A stretch of DNA of 64,000 nucleotides from NCBI RefSeq assembly GCF_022538185.1, contig NZ_JAKYXC010000005.1, positions 62,001 through 126,000 on the forward strand, in the 5' to 3' direction. The stretch comes from Microbacterium sp. CFH 31415. Lineage in GTDB: Bacteria > Actinomycetota > Actinomycetes > Actinomycetales > Microbacteriaceae. Under the pieces are notes generated by a model. That model saw only the letters and a list, made by a program, of their open reading frames with translations, ran no database searches and was not told where the DNA came from. Each line of letters starts with the position of its first letter. Position 1 is the first letter of the stretch. Positions 8,898 through 17,445 of this stretch are shown piece by piece. The translations under genes were made by a program, and so were the position numbers.

Positions 8898-10060
8898 GAT
8901 GCCCCCTCCTCGAAGGATGCCTCGTACCCGGCGAGCCACTCCCGCTGCGCCTCGACGAGCGGATGGGGCTCTGAGTACACGTGGTCGAACATGAGCGCGG
9001 TGTCGATGCCGCCGAGCGCGTTCGTGCGCGTGCGGACGTCATCGGCGACGGCCTGCGCCTCGGCGTCGACGTCGGCGAAGAAGGCGTCGGACGCGCCTCG
9101 CCCGCGGAGGTAGGCCTCCATGCGGGCGATCGGGTCGCGGCGGCGCCACGACTCCTCCTCATCGGACGTGCGGTACTTGGTGGGGTCGTCGCTCGTGGTG
9201 TGCGCGCCCATGCGATACGTCATCGCCTCGATCGCGCGAGGGCCCTCGCCCGACCGGGCCCCCTCGAGCGCGACGCGGGTGACCGCCCAGCTCGCGAGCA
9301 CGTCGTTGCCGTCGACCGGGATGCTCGGCATGCCGTAACCCTCGCCGCGCTTGAACAGCGGCGCGCGCGACTGCGTCGCGACCGGCACCGAGATCGCCCA
9401 CTGATTGTTCTGCAGGAAGAAGACCTCGGGCGTGCGGTAGCTCGCGGCGAACACCATCGCCTCGTGCACGTCGCCCTGGCTGGACGCGCCGTCGCCGTAG
9501 TAGACGATGACAGCCTCGTCACGCTCGGGGTCGCCCGTGCCGCAGCGCCCGTCGAAGACGAGCCCCATGCCGAAGCCGGTCGCGTGCAGCGTCTGGGCCC
9601 CGAGCACCAGCGTGTAGATGTGCGTGTTGCCGTTCTTCGGGTCGGTCGGGTCCCACCCGCCGTGCGTGAGGCCGCGCATCAGGCGGATGATGTCGAGCGG
9701 GTCGACCCCGCGGATGCGCGTGACGACGTGCTCGCGGTACGACGGGAACAGATGGTCCTGGGTGCGCGCGGCGCGGGCGGAGCCGACCTGCGCGGCCTCC
9801 TGGCCGAAGCTCGGCGGCCACAGCGCGAGCTGCCCCTGGCGCTGGAGGTTGGTCGCCTGCACGTCGAACGCCCGGATGACCGCCATGTCGCGGTAGAAGC
9901 CCTCGAGGTCGGCGTCGGCCAGTCCGTCGACGAGCGCGCGGTACGGCTCGGCGGCCGGCGATGGGGCGAACGTGCCGTCAGCGGCGAGGAAGCGGACCGT
10001 GCCTGGATCGTCGGCCGGTGCTGCAGCCGCGACCTCGACCGACCCGTCGATCGACGTCAC
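8894..10060 (-). CDS. 2-oxoacid dehydrogenase E1 alpha subunit
   Basis: A 388-residue E1alpha with the thiamine-diphosphate motif beginning [11 protein letters not shown] and ending near LQNNQWAIS. The phosphorylation-loop region contains [16 protein letters not shown]. The start GTG 10060 lies in a GTGA overlap with the upstream aminotransferase gene. A much longer open frame upstream on this strand is the aminotransferase read out of frame. The hisC-E1alpha-E1beta order, with stop-start overlaps, suggests that an amino acid is transaminated and its oxoacid oxidised by one operon. Confidence 0.92.
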   Translation of the reverse strand: MTSIDGSVEVAAAAPADDPGTVRFLAADGTFAPSPAAEPYRALVDGLADADLEGFYRDMAVIRAFDVQATNLQRQGQLALWPPSFGQEAAQVGSARAARTQDHLFPSYREHVVTRIRGVDPLDIIRLMRGLTHGGWDPTDPKNGNTHIYTLVLGAQTLHATGFGMGLVFDGRCGTGDPERDEAVIVYYGDGASSQGDVHEAMVFAASYRTPEVFFLQNNQWAISVPVATQSRAPLFKRGEGYGMPSIPVDGNDVLASWAVTRVALEGARSGEGPRAIEAMTYRMGAHTTSDDPTKYRTSDEEESWRRRDPIARMEAYLRGRGASDAFFADVDAEAQAVADDVRTRTNALGGIDTALMFDHVYSEPHPLVEAQREWLAGYEASFEEGAS

Positions 10061-11178
10061 CGCTCGACGCTCTCTCGCGTGCCGGCGTGACCGGCGGGGA
10101 GGTCGGCGACGACGGATGCCGCGATCCGCAGCACCTTCTCGACCGATTCCTCTTCGCCCACCGAGATGCGGATGCCGTCGCCGGCGAACGGGCGGACGAT
10201 GATGCCCGCCTCGTCGAACGCCTGCGCGGCGGCGAGCGTCTCGTGGCCGGTGGGCAGCCACACGAAGTTGCCCTGCGCGTCGGGGACCCGCCAGCCGGCG
10301 TCGCGCAGCGCGGCGACGAGCTGGTCGCGCCGCTCGGCGATCGCGCGGACCCGGTCGAGGAGCTCCGCCTCGGCGTCCAGACTGGCGAGCGCGGCGACCT
10401 CGGCCTGAGCTGTGACGGACAGTGGGATGCTGGTGCTCCGCGCCGCGTCGAGGATGCGCTTGTGGCCGACGGCGTAGCCCACCCGGAGCCCCGCGAGCCC
10501 GAACGCCTTCGAGAACGTGCGGAGGACGACCACGTTCGGGTGGGTCGCGTCGCCGAGGACGAGCAGGCCGTCGACCGCGTCGGGGTCGGTGACGAACTCG
10601 GCGTACGCCTCGTCGAGCATGACGAGTACGTCGGACGGGACCTGCGCGATGAACGCGTCGAATTCGGCCTGGGTGACGATCGGGCCGGTCGGGTTGTTGG
10701 GGCTGCACACGATGATGGCGCGCGTGCGCTCGGTGATCGCGGCCGCCATCGCCGGGAGGTCGTGGCGGGCGCCCTCGGTGAGCGGCACCTCGACGGCGGT
10801 CGCCCCGGCGACGACGGCGAGCCACGGGTACGCCTCGAACGAGCGCCAGGCGTAGATCACCTCGTCGCCCGGGCCCGACGTCGCGAGGATGAGCTGCGCG
10901 AGGATCGAGACGCTGCCGGCTCCGATGTGCACCTCGTCGGAGGCGACGCCGAACCGCTCGGCCAGGCGCTCGCGGAGGCGGGCGGCCGAGGCATCCGGAT
11001 ACCGGTTCACGGCGGTCGCGGAGCGGATCGCCTCGACGACGCCGGGCAGCGGGTCGAACGGGTTCTCGTTGCTCGACAGCTTGAACGCGTCGCCACCGGC
11101 CTGCCGACCCTGCTTGTACGGAGGGAGTGCAGCGATCTCGGGGCGGACGCGGATGGGGATGTCGGAAGCGTCGGTCAC
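10057..11178 (-). CDS. hisC: HisC/Pat-type PLP aminotransferase
   Basis: A 373-residue class I/II fold-type I aminotransferase. The substrate-loop motif [12 protein letters not shown] is near residue 35. NNPTGPI and LDEAYAEF are in the middle, the Schiff-base lysine is in [15 protein letters not shown], and a C-terminal Arg lies in IRISVG. The start is GTG 11178. HisC and the aromatic aminotransferase Pat share this fold and cannot be told apart by eye. No other his genes are nearby, and co-transcription with an oxoacid dehydrogenase favours a catabolic or aromatic/branched-chain role. Confidence 0.85.
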   Translation of the reverse strand: MTDASDIPIRVRPEIAALPPYKQGRQAGGDAFKLSSNENPFDPLPGVVEAIRSATAVNRYPDASAARLRERLAERFGVASDEVHIGAGSVSILAQLILATSGPGDEVIYAWRSFEAYPWLAVVAGATAVEVPLTEGARHDLPAMAAAITERTRAIIVCSPNNPTGPIVTQAEFDAFIAQVPSDVLVMLDEAYAEFVTDPDAVDGLLVLGDATHPNVVVLRTFSKAFGLAGLRVGYAVGHKRILDAARSTSIPLSVTAQAEVAALASLDAEAELLDRVRAIAERRDQLVAALRDAGWRVPDAQGNFVWLPTGHETLAAAQAFDEAGIIVRPFAGDGIRISVGEEESVEKVLRIAASVVADLPAGHAGTRESVER

Positions 11179-11288
11179 CCTGCGAGTCTACGAGCGCGCC
11201 GTATGCCGACGGGAGGATACGTGGGCGTCCGAACACCTGGCACGGCATCCTCGCACCCGCGCAGAGCGCGTGCCAGACTGTGCTCACT

Positions 11289-11681
11289 ATGGGCTTCATC
11301 ATCCGCGTCGTCGTCAATGCCTTCGCGATCTGGGTCGTCACTCTGATCACGGCTCTGCAGGTCACGGTCATCCCGTTCCCGCCCGGCGAGACCCTCCAGC
11401 TCGTGCTCACGCTGCTGGCGGTCGCCGCCATCTTCGCCCTCGTCAACACGATCCTCGGCACGGTCATCAAGGTGCTGGCGTTCCCGCTGTACATCCTCAC
11501 GCTCGGCCTCATCGGGCTGCTCATCAACGCGTTCCTGCTGTGGTTCACGGCCTGGATCACGAGCTTCTGGAGCTGGGGCCTGCGGGTCGAGGACTTCTGG
11601 CTCGGCCTCGTGGCGGCGATCATCATCTCGCTGATCAACTGGATCTTCGGCATCATCCTGCGCCCGCGGAAGAAGGACTGA
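11289..11681 (+). CDS. Small four-helix membrane protein (phage_holin_4_2-like)
   Basis: A 130-residue hydrophobic protein from ATG 11289 with four predicted membrane helices (about residues 5-25, 35-55, 60-85 and 100-120) and a short basic tail RPRKKD. The pattern NTILGTVIKVLAFPLYILT fits the Phage_holin_4_2/YvlD family. These are common chromosomal proteins and do not imply a prophage. The 3' end overlaps the convergent hydrolase gene by 29 bp. The function is unknown; in some bacteria relatives are linked to envelope stress. Confidence 0.82.
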   Translation: MGFIIRVVVNAFAIWVVTLITALQVTVIPFPPGETLQLVLTLLAVAAIFALVNTILGTVIKVLAFPLYILTLGLIGLLINAFLLWFTAWITSFWSWGLRVEDFWLGLVAAIIISLINWIFGIILRPRKKD

Positions 11682-13017
11682 CGCCGTCGCCCCGCTCGGC
11701 GGCGAACTCCAGCACCTCGATCGACTCGGCCTCGGCGAGCCCCGCGAACACGTCGCGGACCTGACCCATCCGCGGATCGCTGGATGCGTCGACGAGGACC
11801 GCCGTGTCGGTGTACGACATCATCCGGTGCGCCGGCACGCCGAGATCGCCGAGCCCGGACGGGGAGTCGGCCTCGCGCTCCGCGACGAAGCTGCCCGGTG
11901 CGCCCACCGCTCCGTCGTGACCCGCTCCGGCGAGCGCGGCGACAGGGTCGTCGGTGTGCCGGATGGCGACGCTCAGCGTCCCGGGACCGACGTCCGCCTC
12001 GACGGGTGAGCCGAACGACACGAGCGTGCGCACGTCGTACTCGCCCTCGAGCGCGAGATGCGACGTGATCATCGCGCCCTGCGAGTGCCCGAACGCGTGG
12101 ACGACATCGCCGGGCTCGGCGCCGGCCGCGGCGAGCGCCGCCTCGGTCGCCTCGTACGATGCCGAGGACGATCCCGCGTAGAGCTGCGCGTTCGACAGGT
12201 TGTCCCACGGATCGTGGCCGCCCGCCGCGAACGTCTGCATGCCCGCGACATAGACGGCGTACTGCCGCGAGCCGTCGGCCATCGTGTACCGCTCGACGCG
12301 CACGCGTGAGTCACCCCCGCCGGGCATTCGCCGCGCAGCGCCGGCGAGGCCGGTCGGCGCGACGGTCGGCGTCTCGACAGGAGGCACCCGCGTCAGCGTC
12401 ACCGGATCGCGGCCCCGCCCCGTGAGCCGTGCGTCGGGGCCGAGCCGGCCGAACCCGCCGACCCCGGCCACGACCCCCAGACCGAGCGCGAGCCCACCCA
12501 GCGCCACGCCGCCGACGATCGCGCCGGTCGCGTTGACCTCGTTGCCGAGGACGACGCCCACCTCGGTGGCCTCGCGCACGAGGTCGCCGGGCGCGTTGAC
12601 CGTCCACCAGAACCGGGCCTCCGCGGCCGCCGCCACCGCGTCGGGATGACGTGCGACCAAGGCCCCGCGCAGGAGATCGATGCGCGCGGCCGCGTCACGA
12701 TCGGCCGAGAGCACGGCGGCATGATGCCGGGCGTCGAGCTCGACGAGCTCGTACACCGCAGCCGCCTCGCGGAGGGCGTCGGCGATCTCGCCCGCGCCCG
12801 CGAGGGACGCTGTCAGCCGAGAGCGCAGGGTCGCAACGGCCCCGGCGGCTTCCCAGGAGTGGGCGCGCTCGGCGAAGAGCATCATCTCGAGCGCGCCGAC
12901 GCGGTGGCACAGCGCGTCCAGTTCCTCGCGCGCAGCGAAGAACTGCGCGGCGGTACGCCGCAGCGTCTCGGTGTCGACGGCGACGACCCCGCCGCCGCTG
13001 AACTGCACGTCGCTCAT
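11653..13017 (-). CDS. Alpha/beta-hydrolase with N-terminal WXG100-like helical region
   Basis: A 454-residue protein starting at ATG 13017. Residues 1-130 are alpha-helical and Ala-rich with SWEAAG near 54-59, reminiscent of WXG100/ESX-type secreted proteins. A Gly/Val-rich hydrophobic stretch spans 166-190 and a Pro/Thr linker follows. The C-terminal hydrolase domain has the nucleophile elbow GHSQG at 310-314 (Ser312), an Asp candidate in RHTDDP near 356 and a His candidate in PAHRMM at 397. Its start touches the stop of the small WXG100-like gene (TGATG), so the two are coupled. It is probably a lipase/esterase-like effector or envelope enzyme; the substrate is unknown. Confidence 0.75.
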   Translation of the reverse strand: MSDVQFSGGGVVAVDTETLRRTAAQFFAAREELDALCHRVGALEMMLFAERAHSWEAAGAVATLRSRLTASLAGAGEIADALREAAAVYELVELDARHHAAVLSADRDAAARIDLLRGALVARHPDAVAAAAEARFWWTVNAPGDLVREATEVGVVLGNEVNATGAIVGGVALGGLALGLGVVAGVGGFGRLGPDARLTGRGRDPVTLTRVPPVETPTVAPTGLAGAARRMPGGGDSRVRVERYTMADGSRQYAVYVAGMQTFAAGGHDPWDNLSNAQLYAGSSSASYEATEAALAAAGAEPGDVVHAFGHSQGAMITSHLALEGEYDVRTLVSFGSPVEADVGPGTLSVAIRHTDDPVAALAGAGHDGAVGAPGSFVAEREADSPSGLGDLGVPAHRMMSYTDTAVLVDASSDPRMGQVRDVFAGLAEAESIEVLEFAAERGDGVSPSSAGAG

Positions 13018-13295
13018 CAGAGGCCCCGATCCCACGAGAACAGCACGGCATCACGCGCGCGCGCCGCCGACAGGCGCGCGGTCTCGGCGAGGCACACCAG
13101 GCTCGACACCTCGCCGGCCCACTCCTCGGCTCGGGCGTGGAACGCGGTCGCGGCGGACGACTGCCAGTCGGTGGAGGCGGCCAGCGCCCGCGCGAGAGCC
13201 GCGGCGTCGCCGAGCCGATCGCTGACCACCCCCAGTTCCCTCGCGACGATGTCGAGCTGGGAGGCGACCCCTGCTGTCCACGTCGTATCGTGCAT
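13017..13295 (-). CDS. Small WXG100-like helical protein
   Basis: A 92-residue protein starting at ATG 13295. It is almost all helix: MHDTTWTAGVASQLD, then a heptad-like stretch, then a turn TDWQSSAATAFHARAEEW where W-x-S takes the place of W-x-G, and a second helix. Size, helix-turn-helix form and position before a larger protein with a similar N-terminal region fit the WXG100/ESAT-6-like group or its antitoxin-like partners. An upstream in-frame extension to 13403 is Arg/Pro-rich and unlikely to be translated. No T7SS machinery gene is in the window. Confidence 0.6.
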   Translation of the reverse strand: MHDTTWTAGVASQLDIVARELGVVSDRLGDAAALARALAASTDWQSSAATAFHARAEEWAGEVSSLVCLAETARLSAARARDAVLFSWDRGL

Positions 13296-13421
13296 CGCCC
13301 CATGCTGGTCGGACGCGACAGCGCGCCACCGACGTCGACCCCGACCTGTGCAGGGCTCCGCGGCCCGCACCCCTGTGAAGGAGGAGAGCGGATGCCGCGG
13401 CATCCGCTCCTCACGAAACGA

Positions 13422-13456
13422 GAGGACGCCGCCCCGGCGAGCAGGGCGGCGTCCTC
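13422..13456 (-). terminator. Terminator-like hairpin after the ExeM-type nuclease gene
   Basis: A perfect 13-bp stem, GAGGACGCCGCCC paired with GGGCGGCGTCCTC, has a 9-base loop. On the minus strand it is followed by a TCGTTTCGTG run. It starts 16 bases past the stop of the nuclease gene. Confidence 0.75.
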
Positions 13457-13471
13457 GTCGTCAGCCGGAGG

Positions 13472-16400
13472 TCACAGGTACGAGAGGAGCCCCTTCACTC
13501 CGACGATCACCGTCGCGGTGTCGGTCGCGATGTTGCCCGCGGCGTCCGTCGCCGTGTAGGTGAAGGTGTAGATCGCGCCGTTCACCGCCTTCACCGTGAA
13601 GTGGGTGTCGTCGATCTCGGTCCATGACGCGCGGGGCTTGCCGTTGGTCGTCACACTCGTGAGTTCGACCGTCACCTCGCCGCGATCGTCGTCGGCGTGG
13701 AGGTAGACCCAGACGCTGCGATCCTTGTTGTTCGGCACGAGGACGAACGACGGGACGGCGATCGCCTCGATGGTCGGCGCCGTCGTGTCGGGCGGCGTCA
13801 GCTCGAGGCCGACGAGCACCGGGTCATGGTCGCTCGACCGATACGGGTCGGGCGCCCACAGGGCGTCCTGCGCCGGCTGCTTGAACGACATGTCGTAGTC
13901 GATCAGGCTCGGCTCGTCGGCGTTGATGTTCCACGGCGACGCGCCGCGGACGTCCTCGAGCAGTCCGGGACCGGCCAGCGCGTGATCGAGGTAGCCGTTC
14001 TCGCCGTCGAACACATAGCTGTACGCGTCCTCACCCTGGTACTTCAGGTTGAGGTCGGTGTAGCCCTTCGCCGTGAGCGCCGTGATCGGGTCTTCCTTGT
14101 CGTAGGCGTTCAGGTCGCCGATGATCAGCTCACGGCCGACGGTGCCCTGACCGGTCGGGTCGGTGGCGAGCCAGTCGGCGAGCGCGTTCGCCGCATTCGT
14201 TCGCACGATGTTGCAGTTGCCCTGCAGCGGGTCCTCCGGCTCGCCGGTGCACGCCGAGCCCTTCGATTTGAGGTGATTCACGACGACGGTGAAGGCGGCG
14301 CCGCGCGCGTCCTGGAACGTCTGCGTGAGACCGGGCCGGTTGCGGCTGTCGAGCCAGCGCGGGTCCTTCGCTTGATTCATCAGGGCGAAGTCGCCGACCG
14401 GCGTGACCGACGCGGGCTTGTAGATGATCGCCGTCGTGATCACGTCTGTGCCGATCTTGCCCGTGACGAGCGGCGCATAGACCTCGGAGCCCAGCTCCTC
14501 GTTGAGCGCCGTGGTGAGGGTCTTCAGCGCCTGCGAGTCGGCGTTGTTCTCGATCTCGATGAGGCCGAAGACGTCGGCGTCGATCGCGGCGAGGGCCGAC
14601 ACGATCTTCGCCTCCTGACGGTCGAGCTCCTCCTGGGTGTTCGCACCGCGCGCGATGTCATCGTCGGCAGACGTGTTCGGGTCGTCCAGCGTCGTGAAGT
14701 AGTTCAGGACGTTGAAGCTCGACACGACGAGATCGCCGCCGACCTCAGGAACCTCGGGCCGCGGGTTGGTCGCCGTGTAGATCGGCTTGCCGGTGGGCTG
14801 GATGGCGTACGTGCCGAAGCGGTCATCGAGGATGCCGGTCACGTTCTTCAGGGTGTCGCCACCGCGGAAGGTGTTGTCGAGCGTGAACACGTCGCCGTTC
14901 GGGTGGATCGCAGGATCGGGATTCTGGATGCTGCGCCCGTCGTCGATCGTGATCCGCTCGGCCACGTTCGACAGGTCCAGTGCGGCCGCCCGCGGGTCGC
15001 TCGGCAGGTACCGTGCCGTCGGGACCGACTGACGGGTCAGGCCGACGTCGACCGTGCCGTAGCGCGCGAACTCGAAGTACTCGAGGATCGACAGCGTCTG
15101 CGGGAGGGTGACGAACATGCCCTCGAGCGCCTCGCGCTGAGCGGGCGTGGCGGGGAGCGAGAACGACGTCGGCGCCGGGAGCGTCACTCCCGAGTCGCAG
15201 ATCTCCACGTCGGCGAGCACGATCTCGGTCGTCCCCTCGAACTCCTTCACCTCGCCGGCCACGCTGACCACATCGCCGACGGCGACGTCATCGCCGTTCT
15301 GCGCGTAGACGAAGATGCCGTCCGACGTGGCGGAGTCGCCGTCGCCGCCGTCCTGCACGAAGTAGCCGCTGAAGCCGCCGGTCTGGAAGTCGCCGACGAC
15401 CGTGCCCTTGACGAGCACATCGGTCCCCGCCACGGGCGATGCCATGCCCGAGCCCTGCACCGAGCCGATGGTGACGTGCGTCAGTTCGCACCCCGCCTCG
15501 ATGTCGGGCGGGTCGACGGGCGGAACGGTCAGGGAGTTCGGCTTGCCCGGGGTGTACGCGGCCTCGCCGTCGATCAGCGTGCCGGTGATGCCGGGGATGC
15601 CGGCCAGATCGAAGTCGTTGCGCACCCAGTCGGCGGTGGTGTCGGTGTCGGTGCCGTCGGGGATGCGGGATGCCCCGCCCGGCGCGAACGGCAGTCCGTC
15701 GTACGAGACCCCCAGCGTCACGCCGCCGTAGGTGCGGTCGGCAGCGCCACCGTCATGCACGGCCACCGCGTCGACGACCTCGAAGCCGAGGCCCTCGTCG
15801 ACGACGCCGTCGTCGTTCGTGTCGATGTCGGTGCCGGGCGCGGGAACGGCGCCGGTCACGAGGAGCAGGCTGAGCGTGCCGTTCTCGAGCGCACCGTTCG
15901 CGAGCGATGCCAGGCTGCGGCCGGTGGCGTCGGCGGCCGGGAAGGAGATGACCTCGTCGACCACGCCGAAGGCAGGCGTCGTGGTCGCGTCGCCCTCGAT
16001 CTCGAGGACGCGGTAGCCCGACAGGTCGGTGCCCGGGGTGGCCAGCAGCTCGACGAACTCGACGTCGTCGCCGGCGGTGCTCGCCGAGAACTCGTTGATC
16101 ACGACCTTCTGCACGGGAGGCTCGCCGCCGCAGTTCGCGGTGTGGGCGCCGAGGCCGTCGAAGGTGTCGATCGCGAAGCCGTCCCACTCGTCGGCGGGAG
16201 TGAACGCGTTCGCGCCGTCGGTGTCGCCGACGCACACGTCGGCCTGGCGACGGAGGGTGGCGTCCTGCGCACCGGTCGCGCCGGTGCCCCACTCGGTGCC
16301 GGGATCGAACCCGATCTGCCCGAAGACGTCGACGGCGGTGGAGCCGTTGAAGAGTGCGATGACGTCGTCGCCGTTGTACCAGCTGCCGGTGGCGATCTGA

Positions 16401-16729
16401 TCGCCGAGCGCCTGGAGCGCCTCGGAGGCCTGGCTGTTGACGACCACGAAGGCGTCACCGGCGGCGACGGTGCCCGACAGCGGCACGGTGAGCGTGGAGG
16501 TGGCGGAGCCGTTGAAGTACATCCTGATCGAATAGCCGGTCAGATCGACGGGCGCAGCGGTGGGGTTGAAGACCTCGACGGCCTTGTTGTTGCCCGACCC
16601 CTCGACCATCTCGCTGATGAACAGCTCGGTCGGGGCTTCGGCTGCCACCGCGGAGGGCGCGATCAGCCCGGTCAGGGCGATGGCACCGGCGGCGACTATG
16701 GCGACGGTTGCTCGTGTGGAACGGCGCAC
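13472..16729 (-). CDS. Secreted ExeM/NucH-type endonuclease/exonuclease/phosphatase with lamin-tail domains
   Basis: A 1085-residue secreted protein. The start is GTG 16729, chosen because AGGAGGAT precedes it. Residues 1-29 are a signal peptide with Ala-x-Ala cleavage near AVAAEA. A lamin-tail-like domain covers about 33-150 (ISEMVEGSGNNKAVEVFN) and a second begins near 205 (VINEFSASTAGDDVEFVEL). An OB-fold (about 413-513) is followed by an EEP nuclease domain at about 660-970, with FNVLNYF, IEIENN, VNHLKSKG, GDLNAYDKED and a terminal SSDHDPVLV. The C-terminus is an Ig-like domain ending LLSYL with no LPXTG signal. ExeM-type proteins degrade extracellular DNA. A terminator-like hairpin follows the stop. 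Confidence 0.9.
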   Translation of the reverse strand: MRRSTRATVAIVAAGAIALTGLIAPSAVAAEAPTELFISEMVEGSGNNKAVEVFNPTAAPVDLTGYSIRMYFNGSATSTLTVPLSGTVAAGDAFVVVNSQASEALQALGDQIATGSWYNGDDVIALFNGSTAVDVFGQIGFDPGTEWGTGATGAQDATLRRQADVCVGDTDGANAFTPADEWDGFAIDTFDGLGAHTANCGGEPPVQKVVINEFSASTAGDDVEFVELLATPGTDLSGYRVLEIEGDATTTPAFGVVDEVISFPAADATGRSLASLANGALENGTLSLLLVTGAVPAPGTDIDTNDDGVVDEGLGFEVVDAVAVHDGGAADRTYGGVTLGVSYDGLPFAPGGASRIPDGTDTDTTADWVRNDFDLAGIPGITGTLIDGEAAYTPGKPNSLTVPPVDPPDIEAGCELTHVTIGSVQGSGMASPVAGTDVLVKGTVVGDFQTGGFSGYFVQDGGDGDSATSDGIFVYAQNGDDVAVGDVVSVAGEVKEFEGTTEIVLADVEICDSGVTLPAPTSFSLPATPAQREALEGMFVTLPQTLSILEYFEFARYGTVDVGLTRQSVPTARYLPSDPRAAALDLSNVAERITIDDGRSIQNPDPAIHPNGDVFTLDNTFRGGDTLKNVTGILDDRFGTYAIQPTGKPIYTATNPRPEVPEVGGDLVVSSFNVLNYFTTLDDPNTSADDDIARGANTQEELDRQEAKIVSALAAIDADVFGLIEIENNADSQALKTLTTALNEELGSEVYAPLVTGKIGTDVITTAIIYKPASVTPVGDFALMNQAKDPRWLDSRNRPGLTQTFQDARGAAFTVVVNHLKSKGSACTGEPEDPLQGNCNIVRTNAANALADWLATDPTGQGTVGRELIIGDLNAYDKEDPITALTAKGYTDLNLKYQGEDAYSYVFDGENGYLDHALAGPGLLEDVRGASPWNINADEPSLIDYDMSFKQPAQDALWAPDPYRSSDHDPVLVGLELTPPDTTAPTIEAIAVPSFVLVPNNKDRSVWVYLHADDDRGEVTVELTSVTTNGKPRASWTEIDDTHFTVKAVNGAIYTFTYTATDAAGNIATDTATVIVGVKGLLSYL

Positions 16730-16902
16730 AGATCCTCCTGGACATGAGAGAAGGCCGGTGGGCCTTCGGCGCAAGGCTAGGCGAGCGCGTGTCGCGCGGG
16801 AAGGGCTATTGGAGGAGAGTTCGATAACGTTCGGTGAAGATCGGGCTGAGCAGCATCCGTCACCTCTTGGGCACCCCCTGTCGGCGCGCAAGAATGGAGG
16901 TC

Positions 16903-17409
16903 ATGACGGCCACCCCCGGCGATCCCTTTCGCGTGGTCTTCGTCTGCACCGGGAACATCTGCCGTTCACCCATGGCCGATGTGGTCTTCCGAGGATTCGC
17001 GGATGCCGCGGGCCTGGGCTCGCGCGTCGCATCGACGAGCGCCGGCACCGGCGACTGGCACGTCGGCGAGCGCGCCGACCAGCGCACCATCGACGCCCTG
17101 ACCCGCGCCGGCTACGACGGCACGCGGCACCGCGCGCGGCAGTTCACCCATGCCGACTTCACCCACAGCGACCTCGTGATCGCGCTCGATCGCAGCCACG
17201 AGCGCATCCTGCGGGGCTGGGCGCGCAGCGAATCGGACGCCGACAAGATCGCCCTGCTGCTGCGGTTCGATCCATCGGCCACCACGCTCGACGTGCCCGA
17301 TCCGTACTATGCCGGGCCCGGAATGTTCGACGAGGTGCTCGGTATGATCGAGAGTGCGAGCCGGGCGCTCTTCCGGCAGCTCGAACCCGCGATCCGTCCG
17401 GTGCACTGA
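16903..17409 (+). CDS. Low-molecular-weight protein tyrosine phosphatase
   Basis: A 168-residue LMW-PTP. The catalytic loop CTGNICRS runs from Cys15 to Ser22 (C-x5-R-S), and the general-acid motif is VPDPYY, near residue 128. The start is uncertain: ATG 16903 lies 2 bases after GGAGG, while ATG 16894 contains that sequence. Earlier in-frame ATGs lack a ribosome-binding site. The gene lies 36 bp before purB and may be co-transcribed with it. In actinobacteria such enzymes act in arsenate handling or dephosphorylate tyrosine on regulatory proteins. No ars genes are near. Confidence 0.9.
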   Translation: MTATPGDPFRVVFVCTGNICRSPMADVVFRGFADAAGLGSRVASTSAGTGDWHVGERADQRTIDALTRAGYDGTRHRARQFTHADFTHSDLVIALDRSHERILRGWARSESDADKIALLLRFDPSATTLDVPDPYYAGPGMFDEVLGMIESASRALFRQLEPAIRPVH

Positions 17410-17445
17410 CATCGGCGCCGCCCTCTGCGTCTCGACGGGAGCATC

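Noticed and set aside
11289..11681. A phage holin as sign of a prophage
   Set aside because: This family is common in bacterial chromosomes, and there are no other phage genes around it.
8894..12208. One giant minus-strand protein of 1104 residues
   Set aside because: Only the 3' third is the E1alpha subunit. The rest is hisC and the next region read out of frame.
13697..16747. A 1016-codon plus-strand frame opposite the ExeM-type nuclease gene
   Set aside because: It mirrors the nuclease codons and has no recognisable domain; the minus-strand protein has a signal peptide, EEP motifs and a ribosome-binding site.
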